This document shows, one piece after another, positions 25,982-34,803 of a stretch of DNA of 64,000 bases (position 1 is its first letter; every line of letters begins with the position of its first letter). Position numbers and translations under genes: made by a program. Origin of the DNA: G963666895 sp963666895 (GTDB lineage: Bacteria; Desulfobacterota; Desulfovibrionia; Desulfovibrionales; Desulfovibrionaceae); contig CAXXNS010000012.1 of assembly GCA_963666895.2 (NCBI GenBank), forward strand, positions 1 to 64,000, written 5' to 3'. The notes under the pieces are model-generated. The model saw only the letters and a list, made by a program, of their open reading frames with translations, did no database searches and had not been told where the DNA came from.

Positions 25982-28249
25982 TCAACGGTAGTAAAGGTTT
26001 CTCCCGCCCATGGTCAAGAGGGCCTGGTGGATGTTCCGGCGCATCTCCCGCCTGTCCCACACGCCGTGGATATGCCCGCGGGCCAGGGCCTGGTGGGCGG
26101 AATGGTACTTGGGCGAGATGTCCAGGCCCGTGGTCTCGCGAATGACCATGGGACCGGCGAAGCCCAGGTTTGCCGAGCGGATGGCGAACTGGTAGGGCGA
26201 GCAGCCCAGGAAACTGGCCACGGGCCCGGCGTAGGAATTGGTGTCGTAGATGACCAGGTAGAGCCCGCCGGCCTCGATGTAGTTGCGCACGGCCATGGTC
26301 ACCCGGGGCATCTGAATGACCCCGTTGACCCCCTCCTGGATGCGTATCCCGGCCGTGCCGTGCACGTAGGCCACCAGCGGATAGTGCTTCTTGCGGGCCC
26401 GTTCGGCCGCGCGGATGAACTTCTCGCCCTCGGCCGCGCCCACGGACCCGCCCCTGAACCCGCCGTTGAGCACGGCCGCCACCACGCGGACGTGCTCGAT
26501 CTCGGTCTCGAAGGTCAAACAGGCCGACTTGAGCTTGGTGGCCGCCTTGGCCTCCTCCAGCTTGAGGGAGAAGCCCTCGAAGCCCAGGGGATCGCCGGAC
26601 TCGATCTCCTCGTTGAACTCCCAGGCGTTGGCGAACCCGAGCACGTTGTACAGATACCACTCGCACTCCATGGGGAAGTGGTGGCCGCAGTTGGGACAGA
26701 CCCCGGCGAACTCGCCGAACAGGTCCGGGGCCCAGACGTCGGCGCAGCCGTGGCTGTGCGCGTTGGGGCAGGTAACGGCCTTGTCTTCCAGGCTGCGCGG
26801 GCTGGTGTAAAGCCATTGCACGTCGCCCAGGCAGGTGCCCTCCTCGGGACAGGACAGGCTGGTCAGCCGAGCCATGTCCGCGTGGGCCGCGCCGTTTCCC
26901 TGGGGCAGCAAGCGGCGCACCACCCGTTTCAGGGGCCGCCCCACCCGCCGGGACACGGCCAGGGCCTCAGCCGAGACCTCCTCCATGACCCGGGCCAGGC
27001 GGCGCTTGTGCTTGCCGAAAAAGTCGTACCGGAAAAAGGAATGCGTGGACCAGACCGCGTCCTGGGCGCGCTGGGCCACGCGCTTGACCAGGGTGCGCCG
27101 GTCCTGGAAGGCGGCCTTGGCCAGGCCGCGGTACTTGCGGTCGCGCCGCAGCACCAGCCGGTTCTTGGCCGCGGCCGACAGGGACCAGCGGAACACGATG
27201 TCCTCAAAGGCATATTGCTCCCCTGGCCTGCTGCGGCGTCCCGAGGCCAGGGAGCGCACGTGGCGCATGCCGCGCACGTCGCCCACCACCTCGTCCGTGG
27301 CCCGGATGATCTCGGTCCTGAGCCGCCGAAAGAAGTCGAAATGGTGCTGCCTGGCGCCCAGAGGCGGCTCCGCCACCACCGTATCCACGTAGCCGCGCTC
27401 CCAGTTGTCCACCGCCGTGATCTTCTGCATGCGGGCGCACTTGTCGATGGTCTCGGGCGAGGCCCTGCGGCCGGTGCGCAATCCCTCCTGGATGGCGGCC
27501 GCGCCCTCGGGCGAGATGACCGAGTAGTAGCCGTGGGAAAGCATGATGCGCTTGTCCGCCAGGCCGATGGCCTCGGCCCCGCCGGACCCGCCCTCGGAGA
27601 ACACGGCCACGATGGGCACCTTGAGCCCGGCCATCTCGTACAGATTCTTGGCGATCTGCTGGGCCGCGCCGGGATAGTCCTCGATGGGGTAGGACCCGGG
27701 CGTGAATATCCAGGTATGCACCGGGATGTTCTCGGTCTCGGCCACCTTCATGTAGTGCAGGGCCTTGGCGTTGCCCCAGGGCTTGGCCGAGCCGCCGTTG
27801 CGGAACTCCTCGCCGTGCCCCTTTTCATGGCCGATGACCATGACCGACTGGTTGACCACCCGATCCCCGTGGCGGCGGGTGATGTAGGCCCTTGCGATGA
27901 GCATGGCCGGGTCGATGGAGTACTCGCCGTGGCCGCCGATCTCGGTGTAGTTGTCGTACACGTTCTCCAGGATGTCCGACAGGCAGACGCGCTGCGGGTG
28001 GCGCACGATGCGCACCCGGTCCATGGGCGTCAGCTCGTCCTCCAGCCGGTTCTCCAGGAAGTCGAACAGCTCGGCCAGCTGCACGAACCGGGTCTGGCGC
28101 TCGGTGGCGTCCAGCCAGGCCTGCTGGTCCAGGAAGTCCTTGAGCTTGGCCCCCAGCAGCTTGTGGTTGGCGATCTCGCGCGGCCCGAACACGTCCCCGA
28201 TGTACTGGAGCCTGTCGCGCAGTTCCTGGATGCCCTTGTCGATGTCCAT
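25982..28249 (-). CDS. Fused carboxyltransferase (alpha- and beta-like halves)
   Basis: The 755-residue protein joins an AccA-like half (about residues 1-330, with FSEGGSGGAEAIGLADKRIM) to an AccD-like half (about 470-755, with the oxyanion-loop region YVHGTAGIRIQEGVNG). Between them is a cysteine-bearing segment (CPEEGTCLGD and CPNCGHHFPMEC) resembling the AccD zinc ribbon. It would transfer carboxyl from biotin to an acyl-CoA, probably acetyl-CoA for fatty acid synthesis. Fusion in alpha-then-beta order is unlike the separate accA/accD of most bacteria. It starts 12 bases after the biotin carboxylase stop. Confidence 0.88.
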   Translation of the reverse strand: MDIDKGIQELRDRLQYIGDVFGPREIANHKLLGAKLKDFLDQQAWLDATERQTRFVQLAELFDFLENRLEDELTPMDRVRIVRHPQRVCLSDILENVYDNYTEIGGHGEYSIDPAMLIARAYITRRHGDRVVNQSVMVIGHEKGHGEEFRNGGSAKPWGNAKALHYMKVAETENIPVHTWIFTPGSYPIEDYPGAAQQIAKNLYEMAGLKVPIVAVFSEGGSGGAEAIGLADKRIMLSHGYYSVISPEGAAAIQEGLRTGRRASPETIDKCARMQKITAVDNWERGYVDTVVAEPPLGARQHHFDFFRRLRTEIIRATDEVVGDVRGMRHVRSLASGRRSRPGEQYAFEDIVFRWSLSAAAKNRLVLRRDRKYRGLAKAAFQDRRTLVKRVAQRAQDAVWSTHSFFRYDFFGKHKRRLARVMEEVSAEALAVSRRVGRPLKRVVRRLLPQGNGAAHADMARLTSLSCPEEGTCLGDVQWLYTSPRSLEDKAVTCPNAHSHGCADVWAPDLFGEFAGVCPNCGHHFPMECEWYLYNVLGFANAWEFNEEIESGDPLGFEGFSLKLEEAKAATKLKSACLTFETEIEHVRVVAAVLNGGFRGGSVGAAEGEKFIRAAERARKKHYPLVAYVHGTAGIRIQEGVNGVIQMPRVTMAVRNYIEAGGLYLVIYDTNSYAGPVASFLGCSPYQFAIRSANLGFAGPMVIRETTGLDISPKYHSAHQALARGHIHGVWDRREMRRNIHQALLTMGGRNLYYR

Positions 28250-28261
28250 GTCCGGCTCCGG

Positions 28262-29704
28262 CTAGAATTCCAGAAGGCGGCGGTTCCGCTCGCGCAGAAA
28301 CGCCAGATTGGACACCAGGGGCCGCCCCAGGCCGTCGGCCCCGGACAGCTCCACCGAATCCAGGAAGGACTCGCCCCGGGCCTTGGCCTCGGCCAGATTC
28401 TTGCCCCAGACAATGGCCAGGGCCAGGTTGGGGTCGAACTCGGCCGGAATCTCGTAGGCCCGGCCGGACGGCACCTGTGTGTGCATGGCCAGCCAGGGCT
28501 CGTCCTTCCAGGCGAACCGCTCCACGGTCCCGGCCCAGGGCGCGAAGCCGTGGTCCGTGTCCTCGGCCACGATGCGGTACTCGATGGCCGCGCCGGAAAA
28601 ATCCAGGTCCTCCTGCGCGTAGCCCAGGGGCTCGCCCAGGCCCAGGCGGATCTGCTCGGCCACCAGGTCCACGCCCACGGACGCGGACGAGGCCCCGGTC
28701 AGCCGGGCGATGGCCCCGGACACGCCGTTCTCCACCTGGATGCGCGTGTTGACCTCCATGAGGAAGGGGTCGCCGCGGGGGGTGACGATCCACTCCCAGG
28801 TGCCTACGGAGTCGTAGGCCGACTCCCGGGCCATGGCCACGGAGTGGCGCACGATGTCGTCAAGCACCCCGGCCGCGTCAAAGGCGTAGTGAATCTCGTC
28901 CGGCGCGAAGCCCGGGGCGACCTCGACGCGCTTCTGGCGGCCCGCGGACTGGACCGAGCAGTTGCGCGTGCCATAGTGGACCACGTTCTGCCCGCCCCGC
29001 TCGGCTACAATCTGAACTTCTAAATGATTGAACCCGAAGATGCGCTGCTCGATGAGTACGCCCTCGTCGTTGAACTGGCGCTTGGCGTAGCTCTTGACCT
29101 GGCGGTAGACCCGGCGGAACACGTCCATGTCCCGGACCTCCTCGATGCCCATGCCGCCGCCCCCGGCCGAAGCCTTGACCAGGACCACGCCCTCGGCGAT
29201 GCCCTGCTCGGACTGGAAGGCGAACAGGGTGCGGGCGATCTCCTCGGCCTCCAACTCGTCGTACACGGGCCGGTCCGAGCCCGGCACCGTGGGCACGCCC
29301 AGGCTGCGGGCCAGCCGCTTGGTGCTGATCTTGTCGCCCAGCTCGCGGATGACCCACCAGGAGGGGCCCAGAAAGATCAAGGGATTGTCGCGGTTGGCCA
29401 CGCGGCGGGCGAAACGGAAGTCCTCGGCAAAGAAGCCGTAGCCCGGATGCACGGCCGTGGCCCCGGCCTGGTCGGCCACGCTGAGCAGTTCGTTGGCGTC
29501 GTGGTAGGAGCGGACGCGGTACAGCCCGCCCCGGCCGGTCTCCTCCACCAGGCGTCGGGCCAGATCCACGTGGCCCGAGTCGTGGTCCGAGCCGGTATAC
29601 ACCGCCACCACCGCATGGCCGAGCCGCGTCGCGGCCAGCATGATGCGCATGGCGATTTCGCCCCGGTTGGCGACCAGGATGGTGTGCTTGCCTGGTCCGC
29701 TCAA
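28262..29704 (-). CDS. Biotin carboxylase (ATP-grasp)
   Basis: This 480-residue AccC-like enzyme carboxylates biotin with ATP and bicarbonate. It has the N-terminal NRGEIAMRI motif, the glycine-rich ATP-binding loop KASAGGGGMGI, the catalytic segment with EVNTRIQVENGVSG, and RNCSVQSAGRQK (the RDCSxQRRxQK region, here changed). The variation in that last motif and elsewhere shows it is a divergent branch. Together with the fused carboxyltransferase and the carrier it makes a self-contained acyl-CoA carboxylase. It is 8 bases from the PilZ gene upstream. Confidence 0.9.
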   Translation of the reverse strand: MSGPGKHTILVANRGEIAMRIMLAATRLGHAVVAVYTGSDHDSGHVDLARRLVEETGRGGLYRVRSYHDANELLSVADQAGATAVHPGYGFFAEDFRFARRVANRDNPLIFLGPSWWVIRELGDKISTKRLARSLGVPTVPGSDRPVYDELEAEEIARTLFAFQSEQGIAEGVVLVKASAGGGGMGIEEVRDMDVFRRVYRQVKSYAKRQFNDEGVLIEQRIFGFNHLEVQIVAERGGQNVVHYGTRNCSVQSAGRQKRVEVAPGFAPDEIHYAFDAAGVLDDIVRHSVAMARESAYDSVGTWEWIVTPRGDPFLMEVNTRIQVENGVSGAIARLTGASSASVGVDLVAEQIRLGLGEPLGYAQEDLDFSGAAIEYRIVAEDTDHGFAPWAGTVERFAWKDEPWLAMHTQVPSGRAYEIPAEFDPNLALAIVWGKNLAEAKARGESFLDSVELSGADGLGRPLVSNLAFLRERNRRLLEF

Positions 29705-29712
29705 AAGGACCG

Positions 29713-30090
29713 CTACTCCTCGGCCTTGGCCTTGCGGAGTTGGATGAGCCGTTTCTGGACCTCGAGGACCAGCTTGTCGAGCTTGATGACCTGGCGACGG
29801 TCAAGGTTCTGGAAGGTGAAGCCCACGATGCCCTGGCCCACGACGCGCATGACCACGGCCTGGGCCCCGCCCAGGAACAGCTTCTTGTTCAGGTAGAACT
29901 CCACCTCGCAGACGTTCCCCTGGGTGAAGACGCCCTCCTTGTCCTCCACGGCGAAGCCGCTGACGGACAGATCCTTGACCCCGTACACCATGCCGGATTC
30001 GAGAATCTTGACCTCGAACCCAGGCACTCGCGTCCTGTACGCCTGGCGTGACTGCTCATCGTTACCGATGTTGATGTCCAACTCTTCCAT
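29713..30090 (-). CDS. PilZ domain protein
   Basis: The 125-residue protein is essentially one PilZ domain. The cyclic di-GMP binding motifs are present: an RxxxR-like YRTRVPG and DLSVSG. It would sense cyclic di-GMP in the cytoplasm and relay it to motility, secretion or metabolism. It is placed between motB (24 bases upstream) and the biotin carboxylase, on the same strand, and a flagellar brake role is a reasonable guess from the motAB neighbours. Confidence 0.9.
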   Translation of the reverse strand: MEELDINIGNDEQSRQAYRTRVPGFEVKILESGMVYGVKDLSVSGFAVEDKEGVFTQGNVCEVEFYLNKKLFLGGAQAVVMRVVGQGIVGFTFQNLDRRQVIKLDKLVLEVQKRLIQLRKAKAEE

Positions 30091-30113
30091 GGTCGGTAGC
30101 TCCCAAATGCATC

Positions 30114-30851
30114 CTACTTGCCAACAACGCGCTTCTCAAGCACGAATTCCACCCGCCGGTTCTTGGCGCGGTTCTCGTCCGTACTGTTGGGCACCAGGGG
30201 CTCGTAGTCCGCCAGGCCCGTGGCCGTCAACCTTCCCGCGTCGATGCCCAGGCTCAAGAGGAAACGGAGCACGTTGACCGCCCGCATGGCCGAGATCTCC
30301 CAGTTGTCATGGAAGCGGGAGCCCGCCTCGGGCTTGATGTCGTCGGTGTGGCCGACGATCTTGATCTCCTGGTCCGGGTGGGTGACGAAGAAGTCCTTGA
30401 GCGAGGCCACCAGCCGCTCCCCGGCCGGAGTCATGAGCACCTCGCCCTTGCCGAAGAGCACGTCCCCGGGCACCTGGAGGGTGATGACGCCGTCCTCGAA
30501 ATTGGCCGACACCACGCCCTCGAGGCCCTTGGTGGTCTGCAGGGTCTTGACGTCCGTGAAGACCTTGCGCTGGGACTCGATGATCTGCTTCTGCATCAGG
30601 ACCTGGTCCAGGATGACCCCGGCCTCCTCCTGGGTGATCTTGCTGGTGGCCAGCTCGGACAACTGGCCCTCCAGCGCCCGGGTGACCGAAGAGAAGGTCT
30701 TGGAAAACTTCTCCTCGTCCAGGGTGGACATGGTGAACAGCAAAATGAAGAAGACCAGGAGCAGGAGGGACAGGTCGGCAAAGGTGGTCAGCCACCCCGC
30801 GCCGTCTTCCTCTTCGGGCTCCATCTCTTCAATGTAATCGTCTTCGCTCAT
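30114..30851 (-). CDS. motB: Flagellar motor stator protein MotB
   Basis: MotB anchors the stator to peptidoglycan and forms the ion channel with MotA. The 245-residue protein has an acidic N-terminus, one membrane helix containing the ion-binding aspartate D26 (TTFADLSLLLLVFF), a plug/linker and a C-terminal OmpA-like peptidoglycan-binding domain (VGHTDDIKP and NRRVEFVLEK). Length is short for the family but complete. It lies 3 bases after motA. Confidence 0.96.
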   Translation of the reverse strand: MSEDDYIEEMEPEEEDGAGWLTTFADLSLLLLVFFILLFTMSTLDEEKFSKTFSSVTRALEGQLSELATSKITQEEAGVILDQVLMQKQIIESQRKVFTDVKTLQTTKGLEGVVSANFEDGVITLQVPGDVLFGKGEVLMTPAGERLVASLKDFFVTHPDQEIKIVGHTDDIKPEAGSRFHDNWEISAMRAVNVLRFLLSLGIDAGRLTATGLADYEPLVPNSTDENRAKNRRVEFVLEKRVVGK

Positions 30852-30854
30852 GAA

Positions 30855-31604
30855 TCATCCCCTACGCTCGCGGGGCGCCAGGAAGCTGGAGAGCTTCTCG
30901 TAGACCAGCATGGGGTTGTTGTTCTCCAGGATGGACTTGGCCCCCTCGAAGATGATCTCCAGGTGCAACTGCTCCTGGAGGGTGCGGGCCCGAAGCTTGG
31001 CCGCGATGGGGTTGAAAATCATGGTGGCCATGAGGGAGCCGTAGAAGGTGGTCAGGATGGCCACGGCCATGGCCGGGCCGATGGTCTTGGGGTCGTCCAG
31101 CTTGGCCAGCATCTGGACCAGGCCGATGAGCGTTCCCATCATACCGAAGGACGGCGACAGCAGGGCAAGGCGCTTGAACACGTCCTGGGCCACCTGGTGG
31201 CGGCGGCGCATGCTGGTGATCTCGATGCGCAGCGTGTCGCGGATGAGCTGCGGGTCCGCGTTGTCCGCGATGAGCTGACAGGATTTCTTAAGCAGCGTGT
31301 TCTCGGTCTGCACGTTCTCCAGGGCCATGAGCCCCTCGCGGCGGCTGATCTCGGCCACCTTGACCATGATGTTCACCACCTCGCGCGTCTTGACCTTGCG
31401 GGCGGTGAGCATCTTCAGTCCGGCGGTGATGGACTGCAGCACCTCCTCAAAAGGAAAGGCGACCATGATGGCCGCCAGGGTGCCGCCGAACACGATCATC
31501 ATGCCCGGGACGTTGATGAACACGTCCATGGCGCCGCCCAGAAAGATGGCGCCCACGACGAGGGACAGGCCGACTACTAGTCCGAAAAGAGTGGCGAGAT
31601 CCAT
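30855..31604 (-). CDS. motA: Flagellar motor stator protein MotA
   Basis: MotA is the four-helix partner of MotB; five surround two MotB in the stator. The 249-residue protein has two N-terminal membrane helices, a charged cytoplasmic domain (REVVNIMVKVAEISRREG) that contacts the rotor, and two C-terminal helices with SPSFGMMGTLIGLV and AVAILTTFYGSLMA. Its short cytoplasmic loop is of the PomA-like type, so sodium coupling is possible, but the coupling ion cannot be fixed from sequence. It is divergent from the purine nucleoside phosphorylase gene. Confidence 0.96.
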   Translation of the reverse strand: MDLATLFGLVVGLSLVVGAIFLGGAMDVFINVPGMMIVFGGTLAAIMVAFPFEEVLQSITAGLKMLTARKVKTREVVNIMVKVAEISRREGLMALENVQTENTLLKKSCQLIADNADPQLIRDTLRIEITSMRRRHQVAQDVFKRLALLSPSFGMMGTLIGLVQMLAKLDDPKTIGPAMAVAILTTFYGSLMATMIFNPIAAKLRARTLQEQLHLEIIFEGAKSILENNNPMLVYEKLSSFLAPRERRG

Positions 31605-31720
31605 GAAAAATGCCTATCTTCGTTGATACGCGGTTCCGCAGGAGTGCAATCGCATCCAGAACTACCGTTACCGCCCATTTCATCATCGTCCAAAGACGAC
31701 GAAAGCACAAGGGGCTCCCA

Positions 31721-32590
31721 TTGCAATACGTTGAAAACGTTCACAGGGCCGCCGCCTTTATACAGGAAAACATGCTCCAGGCACAACCCGGTGGTTCGGA
31801 CGCTTTCCGGCCCCCCGTCCTGGGCCTGGTTCTAGGCACCGGCCTGGGCCGTGTCCTGGGGCGCATTGAGTCGGACATCTCCCTTGAATACAATGAAATT
31901 CCCGGGTTTCCCGCCACCTCGGTCCAGAGCCATTCCGGCCGGTTGACCTGCGGTCGGCTGGCCGGGACGCCGGTGGCCTGCCTGAGCGGCCGGGTGCATC
32001 TGTACGAGGGCAGGACCCCGGCCGAGACCTGTTTCGGGGTCCGGACCCTGGGCGCGCTGGGCGTGAAATTCCTGGTGCTGACCAACGCGGCCGGAGGGCT
32101 CAACCCGGCATTCGCCCCGGGCGCGCTCATGCGGGTCACGGACCACATCAACATGACCGGCTCAAGCCCCCTGACCGGGCCCAACAACGACCAGTGGGGC
32201 CCGCGGTTCCCGGACATGAACAGGGTCTACGACGCGGACCTGGGCCAAGCCATCGAGGCCTCGGCCGAGCGCATCGGCGAGCCCCTGGAGCGCGGGGTGC
32301 TGGTCCAGGTGGCCGGGCCCCAGCTGGAGACCCCGGCCGAGACTCGGGCCTACCGGCTCATGGGCGGGGACGCCATCGGCATGTCCACGGCCCTGGAGGC
32401 CACGGCCGCCCACCACATGGGCCTGGCCGTGGCGGCCGTGTCCTGCATCACCAACGTCAACATTCCCGAGGACATGGCCCCGGTGAGCCTGGAGCAGGTC
32501 ATCGCCGTGGCCGACCGGAGCGGTGACCGACTGGCCCGTTTGCTCGAGGATCTGGCCGCCGCGCTCTACAAAAGCGGAAACAAAGACTAA
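31721..32590 (+). CDS. Purine nucleoside phosphorylase, class I
   Basis: The enzyme splits purine nucleosides with phosphate to free base and ribose-1-phosphate for salvage. The trimeric-type signature is visible: GLVLGTGLGRVLGRI near the start, HSGRLTCGRLAGTPVACLSGR, then TNAAGGLNPAFAPGALM, and GPQLETPAETRAYR. I chose the TTG at 31721 because the family's N-terminal helix (YVENVHRAAAFIQ) begins there and AAGGGG lies 6 bases before it; an ATG at 31772 with AGGA is the alternative. Length 289 fits. Confidence 0.9.
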   Translation: MQYVENVHRAAAFIQENMLQAQPGGSDAFRPPVLGLVLGTGLGRVLGRIESDISLEYNEIPGFPATSVQSHSGRLTCGRLAGTPVACLSGRVHLYEGRTPAETCFGVRTLGALGVKFLVLTNAAGGLNPAFAPGALMRVTDHINMTGSSPLTGPNNDQWGPRFPDMNRVYDADLGQAIEASAERIGEPLERGVLVQVAGPQLETPAETRAYRLMGGDAIGMSTALEATAAHHMGLAVAAVSCITNVNIPEDMAPVSLEQVIAVADRSGDRLARLLEDLAAALYKSGNKD

Positions 32591-32631
32591 AGCCCCCGAG
32601 TCAACCGGCCGATAGGTGATGGGGAGCCCCC

Positions 32632-33282
32632 ATGCGAGGAACCGGCATGAACTGGAAACGGCTGACCATACTTCTGGCGCTCGGCGCCCTGGCCCTGGCG
32701 GTCGGGAGTTGCACCTGGTCCAAGACCAAGCGCAACTACGACAAGGCCGCCTCCTTCGTGTTCGACGTCCGCCCGACCACCTCCGAGCTCTACGAGGAGG
32801 AGGATACGCCCATCATCGACCTCAACTACGAGGCCGCGGTGGAGCTGGCCGACACCATGGAGGACTACGCCCCGCTGGAGTCCCCGGTGTTCGTGGAACG
32901 GTTCACCAACGTCACCGACAGCAGCGACGCCTCGCCCTTCGGCACCGTGCTGGCCGAGCAGGTGGCGGCCGGGTTGGTTCAGGAGGGGGTTCACGTCACC
33001 GCGGGCCAGGCCCGCCTGCCCGAGCCGACCCTGGGCGAGCAGGAAACCGAGACCACCTTCCTGGGCGAGGAGATTCCGCTGCGTCCGGCCGTGCTGACCG
33101 GCACCTACATGCTGGGCAAGGACGTGATCTACGTCTCGGCCACCATCACGGCCCTCCAAGACGACGCCGTGCTGTCCGCCTACCACTGGACCCTGCCGGT
33201 GAACGACAACATGCGCGTCCTGCTGCCCCAGTTGGAGGAGCACGGCTCCGGCATGACTCCCAGCGTGAGCACCTCGTTCTGA
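32632..33282 (+). CDS. FlgO-like lipoprotein
   Basis: The 216-residue protein has a signal peptide ending in AVGSC, so it is probably a lipoprotein. The middle resembles the FlgO family: SPVFVERFTNVTDSSD followed by GTVLAEQVAAGLVQEG and LTGTYMLGKDVIYVSATIT. FlgO is an outer-membrane lipoprotein that affects flagellar stability and motility in vibrios. Here motAB lie nearby on the other strand. Two starts are possible, 32632 (GGGGAG) and 32647 (AGGA); the second gives a more standard signal peptide. Confidence 0.82.
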   Translation: MRGTGMNWKRLTILLALGALALAVGSCTWSKTKRNYDKAASFVFDVRPTTSELYEEEDTPIIDLNYEAAVELADTMEDYAPLESPVFVERFTNVTDSSDASPFGTVLAEQVAAGLVQEGVHVTAGQARLPEPTLGEQETETTFLGEEIPLRPAVLTGTYMLGKDVIYVSATITALQDDAVLSAYHWTLPVNDNMRVLLPQLEEHGSGMTPSVSTSF

Positions 33283-33305
33283 TCCCAACCAAGCGCAACA
33301 AAGAA

Positions 33306-33330
33306 GGGCGTCCGCTTGGGACGCCCTTTT
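33306..33330. terminator. Rho-independent terminator between convergent genes
   Basis: Stem GGGCGTCC (33306-33313) with GGACGCCC (33319-33326), 5-base loop and TTTT. It ends the FlgO-like gene and, read on the other strand, has TTCTTTG after the stem for the oxidoreductase operon. Confidence 0.88.
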
Positions 33331-33352
33331 CATTTCCACAGTAAAATTCAGC

Positions 33353-33967
33353 CTAGATGTTGTCGTTGTCCAATTCCTCTTCCGGCTTGCCCGCCCAGGC
33401 CTCGGGCCGCTCGCCGAATGCTTTCTTAGCCTCGCGGTTGCCCAGGTTGAAGGCCTTGACGTTGACCTCCTGAATCTTGGGTGGCAGGGCCTCCTTGAGG
33501 GCCTTGCGCATGGTGGCGGACTCCACGAAGGGCAGCAGATAGGCCAGGGAGCCCAGGACCACGGTGTTCATGGCCTGGACGATGCCCACCTTTTCCCGGG
33601 CCAGGGCCGTGTACGGCAGGCCCAGGTAGTGGTTGGTGGGCGGCTGACGCACCAGGTCGGTCTCGATGACCAGGATGCCGCCGGGCTTGAGCTGGCGGTA
33701 GTAGGTGTTGCATGCCTCCTGGGACAGGGCCACCAGCAGGTCCAGGCTCTCGGCCTTGGGATAGCTGATGCGCTGGGAGCTGATGACCAGGTCGCAGCGG
33801 GACGAGCCGCCGCGCGCCTCGGGGCCGTAGCTCTGGGTCTGGGCCACCTGGTAGCCGTGGCCCAGGGCCAGTCCCTGGCCCATGACCCGGCCCAGGGTGA
33901 TGATACCCTGGCCGCCCAGGCCGCTCAAACGGATTTCGAATCGATCCAGTTCCACGGGCTGCTTCAT
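33353..33967 (-). CDS. 2-oxoacid:ferredoxin oxidoreductase, gamma subunit
   Basis: This 204-residue subunit belongs to the four-part 2-oxoacid:ferredoxin oxidoreductase (KorC/VorC-like). It has GLGGQGIITLGRVMGQGL and YGPEARGGSSRCDLVIS, the typical coenzyme A-side signature. With the subunits upstream it decarboxylates a 2-oxoacid to an acyl-CoA and passes two electrons to ferredoxin. Its start overlaps the beta-subunit stop (4 bases). It is the last gene of the operon. Confidence 0.93.
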   Translation of the reverse strand: MKQPVELDRFEIRLSGLGGQGIITLGRVMGQGLALGHGYQVAQTQSYGPEARGGSSRCDLVISSQRISYPKAESLDLLVALSQEACNTYYRQLKPGGILVIETDLVRQPPTNHYLGLPYTALAREKVGIVQAMNTVVLGSLAYLLPFVESATMRKALKEALPPKIQEVNVKAFNLGNREAKKAFGERPEAWAGKPEEELDNDNI

Positions 33968-34800
33968 GACCGCTTCCTCAGGTTGGACTGCAACTCGGCG
34001 TAGCGCTCCTCGAGCCCGGGCTGGTCCCGGTCCACGAAGACCCCGATGGGGAAGCGCTCGGCCTGCTTGGCCTCACCCAGCTTGCGCCACTTGTCCACGG
34101 GCATGGCCGTCTTCTTGAGCCAGGTGTACATGTCCACCGGGGTCTTGAACTTGTTCTTGCGGCCGTACTGAGTGTGGCAGGGGGAAAAGACCTCGACCAT
34201 GGAGAAGCCCCGGTGGGCCAGGGCCTCGGAGATCATGCGGTCCAGGCCCACGGCGTGGAAGGACGTGCCCCGGGCCACGTAGTTGGCCCCGGCCGAGCGG
34301 ACCAGATCCACGATGTCGAACTTCTTCTCCAACTGGCCGTAGGGCGAGGTCATGGCGAAGGCGCCCAGCGGCGTGGTGGGCGAGGCCTGGCCCCCGGTCA
34401 TGCCGTAGATGTTGTTGTTCAGGATCAGGGCCGTGAGCCCGATGTTGCGCCGGGCGGCGTGGATGAGGTGGTTGCCGCCGATGGACAGGGCGTCGCCGTC
34501 GCCCATGATGACGATGACGTTGAGGCTCGGGTCGGCCATCTTGATGCCCGTGGCGAAGGTCAGGGCCCGGCCGTGGGTGGTGTGCACGGTGTTGAAGTCC
34601 ACGTACACGGCCATGCGGCCCGAACAGCCGATGCCCGCCACCACCACGGTCTTGTCCTGTTCCAGGCCCACGGCGTGGATACTCCGGATCAGGGAGCCCA
34701 GGGCGATGCCGTGGCCGCAGCCCGGACAGAGCACGTGGGGGAAGCGCTTGTTGTGGCGCAGGTACTTGTGCAGCACCTCGTTTCCGACGAATTCGCTCAT
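33964..34800 (-). CDS. 2-oxoacid:ferredoxin oxidoreductase, beta (TPP) subunit
   Basis: The 278-residue thiamine-pyrophosphate-binding subunit has the GDGDALSIGGNHLIHAARR motif, in which GDGD binds magnesium and TPP, and the NNNIYGMTGGQ segment. CPGCGHG near the N-terminus supplies cysteines typical of the family. The enzyme oxidises 2-oxoglutarate or branched-chain 2-oxoacids; sequence motifs alone do not decide between them. It starts 3 bases after the alpha-subunit stop. Confidence 0.95.
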   Translation of the reverse strand: MSEFVGNEVLHKYLRHNKRFPHVLCPGCGHGIALGSLIRSIHAVGLEQDKTVVVAGIGCSGRMAVYVDFNTVHTTHGRALTFATGIKMADPSLNVIVIMGDGDALSIGGNHLIHAARRNIGLTALILNNNIYGMTGGQASPTTPLGAFAMTSPYGQLEKKFDIVDLVRSAGANYVARGTSFHAVGLDRMISEALAHRGFSMVEVFSPCHTQYGRKNKFKTPVDMYTWLKKTAMPVDKWRKLGEAKQAERFPIGVFVDRDQPGLEERYAELQSNLRKRS

Positions 34801-34803
34801 GAC

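Noticed and set aside
26027..29023. 998-residue plus-strand frame opposite the carboxylase operon
   Set aside because: Gly/His/Gln/Val-rich composition typical of an antisense shadow; the minus strand encodes well-conserved carboxylase parts.
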